The notes under the pieces were generated by a model. That model did not search any database, was not told the DNA's origin, and was given only the letters and a program-made list of their open reading frames with translations. From assembly GCA_014773175.1 (NCBI GenBank), contig VXCM01000744.1:62001-126000 (forward strand): a stretch of 64,000 nt of DNA, in the 5' to 3' direction. The first letter of the stretch is position 1, and every line of letters begins with the position of its first letter. A program made the translations under genes and the position numbers. Source of the stretch: Lucifuga dentata (lineage: Eukaryota > Chordata > Actinopteri > Ophidiiformes > Bythitidae). Positions 46,701 to 57,042 of this stretch are shown here, piece by piece.

Positions 46701-48753
46701 TAGGTTTTTAGGGGCTGAAAAGACCAGGTGGTACAGACAGCCATTTCAGCCACCATGCAGCCATTTCTCGGGTTTTTTTTTTTTAGATTTTATTTCATAA
46801 CTTATAACTACGAACATAATTTTAAGGTGTAGGAGTGCAACACTGCACTTGAATTAGAATTTGTTTTCCAAATTTCATCCAATCAGCACCAGATTTGGTA
46901 CCTAAAATATTTGAATGAGTTCAGAAAAAGTACCTCATTTATCATTGTTCTTTTTATATCCCCCTGCATTTTAGTGTGATTGTTTGTTAAAATATGTAAA
47001 TATTTGACATTAACTGCAATAAGTCTTGAATACAACTCTATTTGCAACCAAGTTTTGATGACATGAGCATCTATCAATTCCAAGCCATCCTGTAACTTTT
47101 GCATTACCACCTGTAGCTGCTACAACAGCAACATGATGAATTTAAAATGGCTCAAATCTTAGTGCTTTTCCACCAAAAAAAAAGTTCTGGTTTCGAACTG
47201 GCATTCAGGCAGAGTTTTTTTTTTTTTCTTCTTTGCTGGGTATTATTTTTCACTTTTTACAGACTGGATAATTGATCAATTAATCAACAAAATCAAAAAA
47301 ATCATTAATAAAAATAATTGTTCTTCCACTAAACATCACATAAGCACAGAGAATATGGATATGAGGATGCCTGTATCTTGAATAATACAACTAATTCCAA
47401 GTACACAGTGCTATTTTCTCTGTAACATGCATTCTGTCTCATCCTTGAATGGACAGAGGGAGCAATGGCAGGGCAACAGCAAGCACAAGCAAGAGACACT
47501 TCAGCAAAGATAAAAAAGAGAGGGAAAAATGTAAGAGGGAGAGGGAAAAAAAAATCAGGCACTGCAATGTCACTTTTTGTTTTGCATGTGGTAAACTTGT
47601 TTATAATAGCTTGTTTCTTTGTGGAAGTGCAAAGCCGCTCAGCAAACTGAGATGAACAGTGGAATCTAATGTAATGTTGTCTGACGGACAGCAGTAATGG
47701 ATAATAAATCCGGGGTTCAGGTGCTGTTTGTTCATAAATCACACTGAGACTATTGGCTAAAGTCAAATCCATCAAGCTGCAGTGCAACAGGGATCAGTGG
47801 CCTGGAGAAGTACAAAGAAATCCCATTTGAGGCCAGATAATGGTTTGTCTTCCCAACTGTCTCTGTGTACTGCAGAAAATATATATATAGATATATATAA
47901 AAATACACAAACAACTTCCCCAGATATTTAAACCTGCTCACTTGTTTTTGGCTAAAATGGGTCAGAAATGCTGCAAGTAAACATGAGCTGTATATTGATA
48001 GGAAAAGTTTTAAAATTTACTTTTCTAATGCATTTTTTAAATCCATCCAAATTCATGAGCCGGGTGGGTGGGAGTTCAGTGAATCAGCATGTATCATCTG
48101 CTCCGTGGCAGAAACCCAGGCAGTGGGAAGCAGCTAAAAGGTTCACTAATATGATGTTTTGCTACTTGTTTCTTTTACTGCAAGGTCATCATAAAGATAA
48201 AAATAATCCCCCATGACAAATTTGTTTTCAAAAGGTTTCACTCTCCTTCTCTATCATCGCTGAGAAATACTGCCCAATAGTGCTGACTCCAATAGAATGC
48301 CGTGATCAGGCTCTGATGAATTACCCTGTCGTTCCTGTAATTCAAATGCCTCCACCACTTGTTTTGAGGAAGAACATGAGAGTGTGAAATGCTCCTTTGG
48401 GATTCTGACTGAGAAACACTTCTTCATTTCTAGACACATGTTGAAGTATGTCACATTTCTAATCTGATGAAATCTTGCTTGCTAACACCTGCCAATGAAA
48501 GGTAATTGTGCAAATGTAAATACAGTACACAGCCCACTGGTAGGAGGGACAATTTATCAATGTGGCTTTATATTGCAGGCAGCAATTTGCTTGTCCTGGC
48601 CAGGATTCAAAATTAGATGAGAATTCTGCTGTTGATGCATCAAGTGTTGATAAATCTGTACAGAATGTGACTGCGGTGAAAAACTAATATATGGAAGAGC
48701 TAAAATTATCCACTCACTGATATATAATGACTTACTGAACTATGGATCTTATG
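43720..48753. other. Gene-free stretch
   Basis: No gene recognised. Long unique AT-rich sequence with short T-runs (46330, 46772, 47213) and a (TA)n tract at 47880-47900. A minus-strand ORF at 45219-45554 has no recognised domains. Confidence 0.5.
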
Positions 48754-49312
48754 CTAAAGGACCATACCAGTGATTTTTCATGTTTAACATGAAAAATACA
48801 TTTAACATTACTGACAACCCTTTTCCAAAATATAAAACTGCATTTTAGTTATTTATTTAGTAACAGTTATTTTAACAAATCCCCTATTGTTTCAAAATCC
48901 ACTGTTAAGGTGATACACCCACCTTAAAATTCATCTGCTAAAACATATATAGAATGAATGAATGTAGAAGGGACAGTCATTTTAATTTCTTGGTAAAAGC
49001 CATCTTCTCCTGGGACTATATTGCCTGGCAGAGGCATACATGCAGCCTGTGTTTTAAATAAAGTAATCTTGACAAAAAAAAATTAATAGAAATCATGTTT
49101 GCTGTGACAGATTACTTATCTCACACATTTCAAGTCTCTACAAGTTAATTTTTTTTTGCGTATGAACTGTAACCAATGGCAGTCCGGAAGGCAGAAAAAA
49201 CAATTCTAATATTTACCCAGTTGTATGTTTTGGAAAATGACTGTTAGTAACATAACATGTATGTGGGTTGTATATATTGGGCTCAAACATACAAAACTAT
49301 ATGCTCCTTTTA
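48754..49312 (+). mobile_element. Family A MITE, copy A7
   Basis: Left end CTAAAGGACCATACCAGTG, right end ...CAAAACTATATGCTCCTTTTA. Both inverted repeats are present (CCTTTTCCAAAATATAAAAC on the left, TTGTATGTTTTGGAAAATGA on the right). The interior holds CTGGGACTATATTGCCTGG (about 49011-49029) and AATAAA at 49057-49062 followed 11 bases later by A9. TTAA is mutated to CTAA on the left and TTTA on the right. Confidence 0.85.
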
Positions 49313-50337
49313 GACTCTATTGAGCCTTTGAAAAATGTTTACATTCATTTGCTTTGTCTTTCAGCGTTCACACATTTAAATAGAACAAAGTGCAGTATAT
49401 AAAATAGATGCTCTCAGAACTTGCTTATCATTAATAACATATGACTTGTTCTCTAGCAATTTGCTCCATAGATAAGTTGATTTATAACCGAAACAGTTAC
49501 ACAAAGGCCAGTTACGCTGCATGGCTACAAGAGAGACTGCCATATGTAACAGGCAACAGTTCAGATAGTAGGCTAAACATGATTTATCCATTATGTGGCC
49601 ACTAACAAGCTGTCACTATACCTACTAAGGACAATATATTCAGGGTTAGAAAATTCACACACGCTTTGTTTTGTTGCAATGTGTTTGCACACACATATAC
49701 CTGCTGTATGTGCATGAGTGGGAGTTGATGGCAAAAGAACTCTGGCAATGGAAAATTATTACTGAATAAAACCAAATGCTTCCTCAGAGGTAATTAAAAT
49801 ACAAGATGAATTCATACAGCGCTTTGACCATATTTCCTTTTTTCTACTAAAAACACAGCATTGATAAAAATTTAATGGCAACAAAGTCTTGCCCTCTCCA
49901 CTGAGTCCTCCACAGCAAATTTGTCCTGTCTATGCTTCTATGCTACTTAATGAAAGAGAAGATGGATCTTAAAAGCTCCTTTGATGCAGAGTCTGAGGCA
50001 TAAGCTTCTGCTTTTTGTTGATCAATAGAATTTCAAAGTCATTTCCCCTTAAATGGCAGAATGATCCGAGGCCAGCAAAGTTTAAATCTTTGCATTTGAG
50101 TTTTCTTGGAAACTAAAACAATAAAAACCAAAGCTAAAAAGTCTGCAGCACTTCCCTCACTTAACCTTAAATAGAACACTTACGCATTCTTGGGTCCATT
50201 TTCACATTCAAACAATGCCTGATAGAATTTGACATTAAATATAGCTTACACGTTTTATACTACAAGCTTAATGGTGTTTTTGACAGACTCTAAATACTTG
50301 ATGATGCTTGATGCTTCTTAATACAGCTCAATAACTT
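49313..50337. other. Gene-free stretch
   Basis: Nothing recognised beyond unique AT-rich sequence. Confidence 0.5.
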
Positions 50338-50485
50338 CCATTCATCCATTTTCTACAACTTTTACAGGTCCGGTCACAGAGGAAACAGACTCAGCAAAGT
50401 CGCCCAATGTGCCTTTCCCTCGCCATGTCCAACAGCTCTTTCCAGGGAAACCTGAGGCATTACCAAGCCAGATGGAATACAGTTA
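50338..50485 (-). mobile_element. LINE 3'-end fragment
   Basis: Minus strand: CTTGGTAATGCCTCAGGTTT..., AAAGAGCTGTTGGACATGGC and a tail AAAATGGATGAATGG. This matches in order the 3' end common in fish LINE copies, whose protein ends in a LAW-RLGIP-EEL-like segment shortly before GATAAGCGG...ATGGATGG. Here the frames are broken (ELLDMARER survives). Only the 3' end is present, as usual for truncated insertions. Confidence 0.45.
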
Positions 50486-50617
50486 CAAAAAAAGTTAACA
50501 AATCTTTTGGAAGGGGGAAAAAAAAAAAAAAAGACTTGGAGTTCTTCAGTTCTTATTTAGTAAATGCACAATTTTAACATTTACAATCTAAGTTTAAGAA
50601 GTAAGTGTACATTTGCT

Positions 50618-51227
50618 TTAAAGGGCCAAACTGGCCATTTTGCTTGTTTGAGCCTAATATATTCAACTTTCATATACATAAAATTACTGACAATAATTTC
50701 CCAGAGCATACTACTGGAACGGTGAATTAAAAAAAATAATCCCTACCTTACAGACTGCCATTGGTTTCAGTTTATTCTTGTATGTTATTAAAATCAACTT
50801 GCCGATACTTGAAACATTCTTGGGATAAGTAATCCATCATCATGAACAAGACGTATATTCAGGTTTTTTTTTTTTTTTTTAAGTTACGTAATTTTGGCAT
50901 GTAAGTGCAATAAAAACCGTGGAGTGATCTGAAAATGCTTTTTTATTGAGCTTAAACACTAAAATTACATAACTTTGAAAAATCCTGAATATGCGTCTTG
51001 TTTGTGATGATGGATTACCTAACCCAAGAACGCTTCAAGTATCAACAAGTTGATTTTAATAGTGTACAAAAATGAACTGAAACCAATGGTGGTCTGGAAG
51101 ATAGAAAAAAAAAAATGTAATTCACCATTCCAATAGTATGCTTTGGGAAATGATTGTCTGTCGCGTTACATATGAAAACTGAATATATTAGGCTCAAACA
51201 TGCAAAATGGCTAGTATGGTCCTTTAA
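50618..51227. mobile_element. Family A fold-back derivative, copy A8 (subfamily II)
   Basis: TTAA at 50618-50621 and 51224-51227. Unlike the other copies the whole element is an inverted repeat: the left arm 50618-50916 pairs with the right arm 50939-51227 around a 22-base loop (50917-50938). Both arms carry the terminal repeat, the GCCATTGGTTTCAG / CTGAAACCAATGG segment, TTAAAATCAACTTG / CAAGTTGATTTTAA and the AAGACG...GGATTAC region. The conserved CTGGGACTATATTCC motif is absent. It looks like one arm of a subfamily II copy duplicated in inverted orientation. Confidence 0.85.
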
Positions 51228-51299
51228 TGACTTCTCCAAAGGCTCCAAAATTCAGATGAGACTGACATTGGAGGTACGTATGAGTTATGCAGGTAAAGT

Positions 51300-51730
51300 G
51301 TGTTTACTGACAGACACTGCTCTTCTCAAGTTTCAAATTCCAGAGGACTTTAGATGCATACAGATGTCAAAAGTTGTAAATGCATCTATAACATCTTGGG
51401 TGTTCATGAATCCACTGTAGGACAATTTATCTACAAAAGGAGGGAATGTAGTACTGTTGCTACTCTCTCTGGGAGTGGGCGTCCTGCAAAGATCACACTA
51501 AAAGTACAACATGCAATGCTGAAGGAGGTAAAAAATAATCCAGGGGTAACCTTAGAAGACCTGCAGAAATACTTGGAACTTGTTATAGAGCCTCTGTTCA
51601 TGTGTTCACTTTCAAACTTCAAAAACACTGAACAACAATTGTGTTCATGGAAGAATACCACAGAGGAAACTATCGATCTTCAAAAAACTCTGCAAAACAC
51701 AGTGTTTGGAGGAAAAAAAACAATTGACTA
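51300..51730 (+). pseudogene. Second Tc1-like transposase fragment
   Basis: The N-terminal DNA-binding part is readable: HTH-like YNILGVHESTVGQFIYKRR (about 51384-51440), a GSGRPAKIT linker with the GRP motif (about 51471-51500) and EVKNNPGVTLEDLQKYLE (about 51528-51582). A later piece, CAATTGTGTTCATGGAAGAA, continues the same gene order into the region before the catalytic domain. There is no DDE region and no terminal repeats. It is a different, older relative of the element at 39479. Confidence 0.75.
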
Positions 51731-51744
51731 AACACTGATGCCAA

Positions 51745-51843
51745 CTATTTCCCAAAACACATGGAATATGAATACTGTATTTTACAATAATTTTTTCTAC
51801 TTACAAGAGTGCCATTGGTTTTAAGTTCATTCCAGTATGCTAA
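51745..51843 (-). mobile_element. Family A fragment, copy A9
   Basis: TATTTCCCAAAACACA (inner part of a subfamily II terminal repeat) followed by CTACTTACAAGAGTGCCATT and TTCATTCCAGTATGCTAA. No terminus is present. It lies just beyond the Tc1 fragment. Confidence 0.65.
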
Positions 51844-51928
51844 CCACTCTGTCCAAACAACCAAAACTTAAATATGTTTTTCATCCAAAAAAACAAACAA
51901 ACAAAAAAAAAAAACAAAAAAACAAAAC

Positions 51929-51929
51929 N
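51929..51929. other. One-N assembly gap in A-rich tract
   Basis: N within an (AAAC)n/A-run block. Confidence 0.9.
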
Positions 51930-52423
51930 AAAAAAAAAAAAAAAAAAAAAGCCCCAGAAATTCTGGGATATTTGGGTCACCAAAGTGATTTCGCTGGTGT
52001 CTTCAACTAGATTCCTGTTTAGGGTTCATTTTAGCCCTGAAGACACACAAGAGGTGAACTGGGGCCCTTCGTGTGTCCCTCTGTTGTAACATTAGAATAC
52101 AGTGGAAACCGTGCAGTAAGGAAATGCATGTACTATGTGCATACACACGTCTGTATAGGAAAAGCGTAACCCCTAATCCATACTGAGTTTTGCTTTGGTC
52201 AGCATGGCTCCACTTTGGAAAACAAACAACTAGAAACAGGAAAGCTACACTTGTATGGCAGGGAAACATTGATGTCTTGTAGAGTGATGGCAGCCTTTCC
52301 ATGTAGACATATTGCAAAGGCAAGCTTTTTGAGCAGGGTATTCATGGAGGCAAATGCTTTTCAGTCTTTGCTGAGTGTCGGGACTCTTTGAAATGTGACA
52401 CACCACAAAAAAAAAAAAAAAAA

Positions 52424-52424
52424 N
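52424..52424. other. One-N assembly gap in poly(A)
   Basis: N splits an A-run of about 32 bases just upstream of family D copy D2. Confidence 0.9.
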
Positions 52425-52477
52425 AAAAAAAAAAAAAAACAAATATTTTACAGAAGGTGTACATTTAGCTGTGGATG

Positions 52478-52495
52478 GTAGGGACATGTCCCTAC
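52478..52495. promoter_or_regulatory. 18-bp perfect palindrome with p53-type half-site
   Basis: GTAGGGACATGTCCCTAC reads the same on both strands. Its core GGACATGTCC fits RRRCWWGYYY, the p53-family half-site consensus. In copy D1 the matching place reads GGACGTGTCC, breaking the W position. Only one half-site is present, so binding is speculative. Confidence 0.35.
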
Positions 52496-52778
52496 CAATG
52501 TGCTAATGATTTTTTCCTGCCAAAAGTTTTATTGGGTAAAGTTTATCAGATATTTGCTACTTAAAACAATTAAACACAATGTGCTACAACCTTTAATCAG
52601 TAATTGATGTGTAAAGATGTTTGGATCACCTTTTTTGCTATTTCCATGTCTGTATTTAGTAAGAATGCATAAGAATGCATACAAAACTATTCTCATTACA
52701 GCTTTGTAAGAGGAAATGCATCCATTGTGGCTAGGGACCATCAAGAAAGTGTAGTTCTTTAAAAAAAAAAAAAAAAAA

Positions 52779-52779
52779 N
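52779..52779. other. One-N assembly gap in A-rich tract
   Basis: N between A19 and TTTAAAA. Confidence 0.9.
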
Positions 52780-53060
52780 TTTAAAAAAAAAAAAAAAACA
52801 TAGGATGATCAAACATAGGTGATCTCAGTATGCTTTGCATACAAATCAATATACACTTAAAATACTTTTACTTGTTGGCATGGAACCTTTTTCACTATAC
52901 TATTTCTGCTATAAATCTATATATTCTCTGAGCAATTTCTCCTATGTAACATCTTATATTAAACCTAATCTAAGTTGATAAATAGGAAAAAGAGGCGTTT
53001 GGGTGGTTGGGTGGGCCTTGACATATTTTAGCAAGTTTTGTAAACAAATACATTTTGAAT

Positions 53061-55410
53061 AAAACAAATGATGCAGAATCAAGCTCTTTGAGTGTGTGTA
53101 GGCATATTATGTTACATATGACATAGAAAATATGTCTTATTTATATTGTCTATTTCCTTTTGCAAACCATGCAATAATATCAAGTTTGATGCATGTCAGA
53201 TTGTGCGATAAATTCCAGCTGAATTTTAGCGCTACGACAAGCAGGGAAAAAAAAAAAAACTATGCAGGGAGAAACGTGCATCAACATGTCATCCATCTGG
53301 TTGATTTATAAATGTGGGTCGTAGCAGCAGTCAAATTGTGAGATTTGACACTGACACTGTCAGAATTTTGGCACAATTTCACAGCAGAGTTAAACTAACA
53401 GTTGGTGGACGTGTCTCATATGATGTAGGACCACTGCTTTTGATTGACGATTCTCTAAAGAGCATTAACTTTCATCTACGACAGACCAAATTCGCTGTCT
53501 GTGGGAAACTTAAGACAATACTTTGTTTACTTTCCGCATACTTAATTTTATATTTTGTATTTTCAAATGGATTATTATATATGAGATATTTTTTCAGAGT
53601 GATAGTTGAGAGGGGAAAAAAAGGATGTTTTAAGCCACCCCATGTGTCTTAGGACATTCAAGCTGGATTTGGTCCTCATTTCCCCTGCACAGCTGTCTCC
53701 ACACAGCTGTGCAATTCTGAAGTTATCCTCAAAAGGTCACCATGCAGGAAACAAAAAGGTCACAGGCAAGTCTGGAGAAAAATGTTTGTGAAACCACAAG
53801 AAATGGCTATCGATTTACCTAATCAATAATGCATCAGTAACTCTGTTGAATCCACAGAACTATAACCCTGCTATGCTTCATCCTGTTGAGACGGAAAAAT
53901 AACTTCTAAAATATGAGAATGATTATTAAAAATAGCACAGCATAAGCAGCCAGAATCTAATTAATGAACAAAAAGCATATTTATCATTTAAATGTTTGGT
54001 GTTTAGCTGCTTACGCTGAGCGAGCAGGTAGGCATTCAGGCATCTCAAGCACTCTGACAGCCTGCCAACATGCCTACTGATGAATGCATAACGATTGCTG
54101 CAAGACCAAATGAGTGACCTTTTCCTAACGAGAGACACTCTCTCTAACCACAAGGCCTCAGCAACATCCACAAACCCTGTGAGCTCAGCAAACAAGCAAC
54201 CAGAAGTGCAAAGATTGTACGGTTAGACAAGCTGCATCATCACAAGACATGCGGCACTGTCAGTAATGCGTTTCAGTGGACTTGACAACACACTTACGCA
54301 GTACTTATCTCAGAGAACATCACAACAAGAGGAGATAAGAGACTCGAGTTCTGTCCTCATTTTCCAGTTCATTTTTCATCTCCCCCCCCTCTCTCTCCCT
54401 TCTTTATTCTCTCCTTCCCACCAGCACTCGGTGGTGGTTTGTTGAATTTTCAATCCTCTAGCTATCATCCTCTATGAGTTGGCAAAATTTTTCACACAGC
54501 TTTTGGCCTGAGACTGGTGGAGCACCTTGGGCACAGAACAAAATATAGAACCGGGACACAGAGACAGACATGGCCTCCTGCAGCAATCTCCTCCCAAGCA
54601 ATTTTGATAGCAGGGGAAGCAGTGTGGGTTATTCCCTCTGTAATACACTATGAGACCCTAAGCTTGTTCCCTGCACAGTAGAGAGCACTCGCTTCTCTCT
54701 GCATGACTCTCTTGATAGTCAGACAAACAGACATACAATCTCCGGTTTGGATGATTATGCTGCTATTGACCGTGACCTTATCAGTCATGTGTAATTTGTG
54801 TGAGATAATTCACATACCATTTTGCAGTGGCAAGAAAAGTCAGGCACAGCTTCTTTTTAGTGCCAACAAGAACTGCACAAAAAAAAACTTTTAAAAGGCT
54901 ACTTGTCACTTTGCTTTGCTTTACAGCCAACCTGATTAAAATCAGTGGGGGGAAAAAAACCCATTTCTATCAACAAAGATCTGACTTAAAATGTAACATT
55001 TACTTTGATGTTTTTATGTTTTATGGTTCGTGAGTCAGTTTATTGATCAGATTGATAATAATGGCAGGCTTTTTGTGAAATATGAAGTGCCAGTGGGAGG
55101 CTCTTATTATTATAACCCTTCAGCATCCATCTGTGCTGCCTGTGGTGAGGGCTCGTATTGACAGGTTATATATTTAGATTATTTTTATGTAGGAGACAAA
55201 CAGAAATCATCGATATGTTACTTAAGCTCCATGACCCATGTATTCTGTTCTGTCCAGGCTGAAATACAGTTTAATTCAGGGAAAGAGCAAAAATTTCTCT
55301 TCAGTCTAACCCGGACCATTTGCGAGTGACACATCACTATCCTGTCCCTGCTGGCTTTCAGCTGCGAGTAGCTTGCTGTGACAGGCAGGAGGTCTGGTTG
55401 AAAAAGTGAA
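53061..55410. other. Gene-free stretch
   Basis: No gene recognised. A plus-strand ORF at 53314-53652 (112 codons) has no recognised similarity and ends in a hydrophobic AT-driven stretch. Confidence 0.5.
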
Positions 55411-55617
55411 ATGGCATGTTCAAAACTAGCCAATACAAAGAAAAGAAAAGTTGACAGTGAAAATCATCTGTTTAAGGGTGAGTGGACTGAGAAATACAGA
55501 TTCATTCAACTTGAGGAAAGCATGAGGCCATTGTGCTTGATTTGCAGTGAAACCGTGGCCTTTGTGAAGAGAGGTGACACAAAATACCACTCCCATGCCC
55601 CTTTCTTTTGTGTTTAA
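55411..55617 (+). pseudogene. hAT/GTF2IRD2-like N-terminal zinc-finger fragment
   Basis: The ORF starts at ATG 55411. It reads a basic KKRKVDSE segment (residues 10-17), FKGEWTEKYRFIQ (22-34), RPLCLICSETVAFVKRG (39-55) and H60/H62. This is the pattern of the BED-like finger at the start of hAT-transposase-derived proteins of the GTF2IRD2/ZBED5 type: KRKVD, EWTEKY-F, C-x2-C, a SETVA-x-K block and a later His pair (here spaced unusually). The reading frame stops inside the TTAA edge of the next family A copy (55614), so the rest of the gene is absent. Nothing similar is seen beyond 56171. Confidence 0.65.
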
Positions 55618-56171
55618 AGGCATACTGATGTTTTTTTTATATATTTGAGCCCACTGTTAAGCATTTTCCAATACATAAAATGAGATTTTAGTTGTGTTAT
55701 TTTGCCAAACTCCCTATTCTTTCAAAATCAAATGTTCGGGTGATGCACCCACCTTAAATTTCAATGTTTTGTCTGCTAGCTAACACTAACACGCGATTGT
55801 AGAAGGCAAGGTCGTTTAATTTCTTAGAAAAAGCAGTCTTCTCCTGGGACTATATTCCCTGGTGGAGAAACACATTTTCTTTCGTGTAGCTCCATGCCAG
55901 ATCAGTTAAATTCAACAGAAAAATGACAGACAAAACAAACAAACAAAAAAAAAAAAGCCATATGGTCCACTGTGATGATTACCTATCTCCAGCACGTTTC
56001 AAGTCTCTACAAATTGATTTTAATAGCGTAAAATCAATTTGTAGAGAATGCACTGAAACCAATGGATTCTAATACTTACAGCTCCAGTAGTATGATTTGG
56101 AAAATAGTTGGCGGAAATGTAATAAATATGCAGGGTGTATTTATTGAGCTCATACTTGCAAAATCCTTTAA
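55614..56171 (+). mobile_element. Family A MITE, copy A10
   Basis: TTAA at 55614-55617 and at 56168-56171 enclose 558 bases. The left terminus is short and worn (AAAGGCATACTGATG), the right reads ...GAGCTCATACTTGCAAAATCCTTT. The interior keeps CTCCTGGGACTATATTCCCT (about 55841-55860) and a GCACCCACCTTAAA segment. The AATAAA is replaced by ATTCAACAG. It abuts the end of the hAT zinc-finger ORF. Confidence 0.85.
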
Positions 56172-56669
56172 GGACTCCTATACCTTTGATACCATGAAAA
56201 TTTTGTAAATGAAGATGAAGACTTGTATTTGAGTACTTCTGCTCTATGCATAGCTATTAATCTGAATCCTTCGTGTGATACTTGCTAGACAAAGGATGGG
56301 TTATAATTTACGTTAGGACATCTTCTATTGTCAGCTAATGCAATTACCAATAAGCTGTGATACTGTTACAAAAAGTGACATTTCTTTGGCTGGCTCAGGC
56401 TGTAAGAGGAATGAGTTTCACAGATGAATGCTATTGTTTCAAAACGAGGCTTTAAATCTGCGCTGCTGAATGCAAATGAATGCCTTTGAAGGAAAGTGAT
56501 CTTAGGAAATTAAGGATATCTGTTTTGTGAATCAATAAAACTTCAGACAGCAAAGTTGGCATAAAGCGACCCTAGATATTTGTTAAAACAACCATCCAGT
56601 CTTCTGAGCTGTTTAGACAAAAGCTAAGTAAAGATTCTGTAAGCAGCGTCTGTCTTTTTTTTTTTTTTT

Positions 56670-56670
56670 N
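56670..56670. other. One-N assembly gap in poly(T)
   Basis: N inside a T-run of about 31 bases. Confidence 0.9.
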
Positions 56671-56876
56671 TTTTTTTTTTTTTTTGCATTAAAGAGCATA
56701 TTTTTTGTTATTGAAGTTGGACCTCTATCAGGGATGTGCAGGCAATTACACCAAATGCTCCCATGCATGAAATCCCAGCTGGCTGTTATTGATAAATTTC
56801 CAAACACCTCCAAAGACTTTTCAAATTACCTCTTTCCCTTATTAAAACTTTACTCATGCATTTCATTTTTTTCATT

Positions 56877-56913
56877 CCCCCCCCCCCCCNCCCCCCCCCC
56901 CCCCTTTTTTTTT
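56877..56913. repeat. Poly(C) tract with N, then T9
   Basis: About 26 C residues interrupted by an N at 56890, then nine T. The length is unreliable. Confidence 0.85.
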
Positions 56914-57004
56914 CTGAGGGTATGTGTGAGCGTGTTTGTGTGATAGTGCAAGAGCAAGCAAGAAAATATGCTTGAGAGAAATATGAGAGAAAGACAGGAG
57001 ACGA

Positions 57005-57042
57005 GAGATATGGAGAGAGTGAGAGAGAGAAAGAGAGAGAGC
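57005..57042. repeat. (GA)n-rich tract
   Basis: Imperfect GA repeats with AAAG interruptions. Confidence 0.8.

Larger units (their letters stand above)
51844..52476. other. Gene-free stretch with two N gaps
   Basis: A-rich tract with an N at 51929, unique sequence, then a poly(A) with an N at 52424. No gene recognised. Confidence 0.55.
52477..53060 (+). repeat. Family D dispersed repeat, copy D2
   Basis: Collinear with 19366-20000. It starts GGTAGGGACATGTCCCTACC, includes TTATCAGATATTTGCTACTT, TACAGCTTTGTAAGAGGAA, CATAGGTGATCTCAGTATGC and TTGTTGGCATGGAACCTTTT, and ends in the G-rich GGGTGGTTGGGTGGGCCTTG block. An A-run with an N (52779) is inside. No ORF. The class is unknown. Confidence 0.65.

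Noticed and set aside
47329..47787. 152-codon minus-strand ORF
   Set aside because: Low-complexity Phe/Leu/Cys stretches over a purine-rich plus-strand segment, with no similarity recognised.
53314..53652. 112-codon plus-strand ORF
   Set aside because: No recognised motif. The C-terminal half is hydrophobic and AT-driven, with no splice or promoter support.
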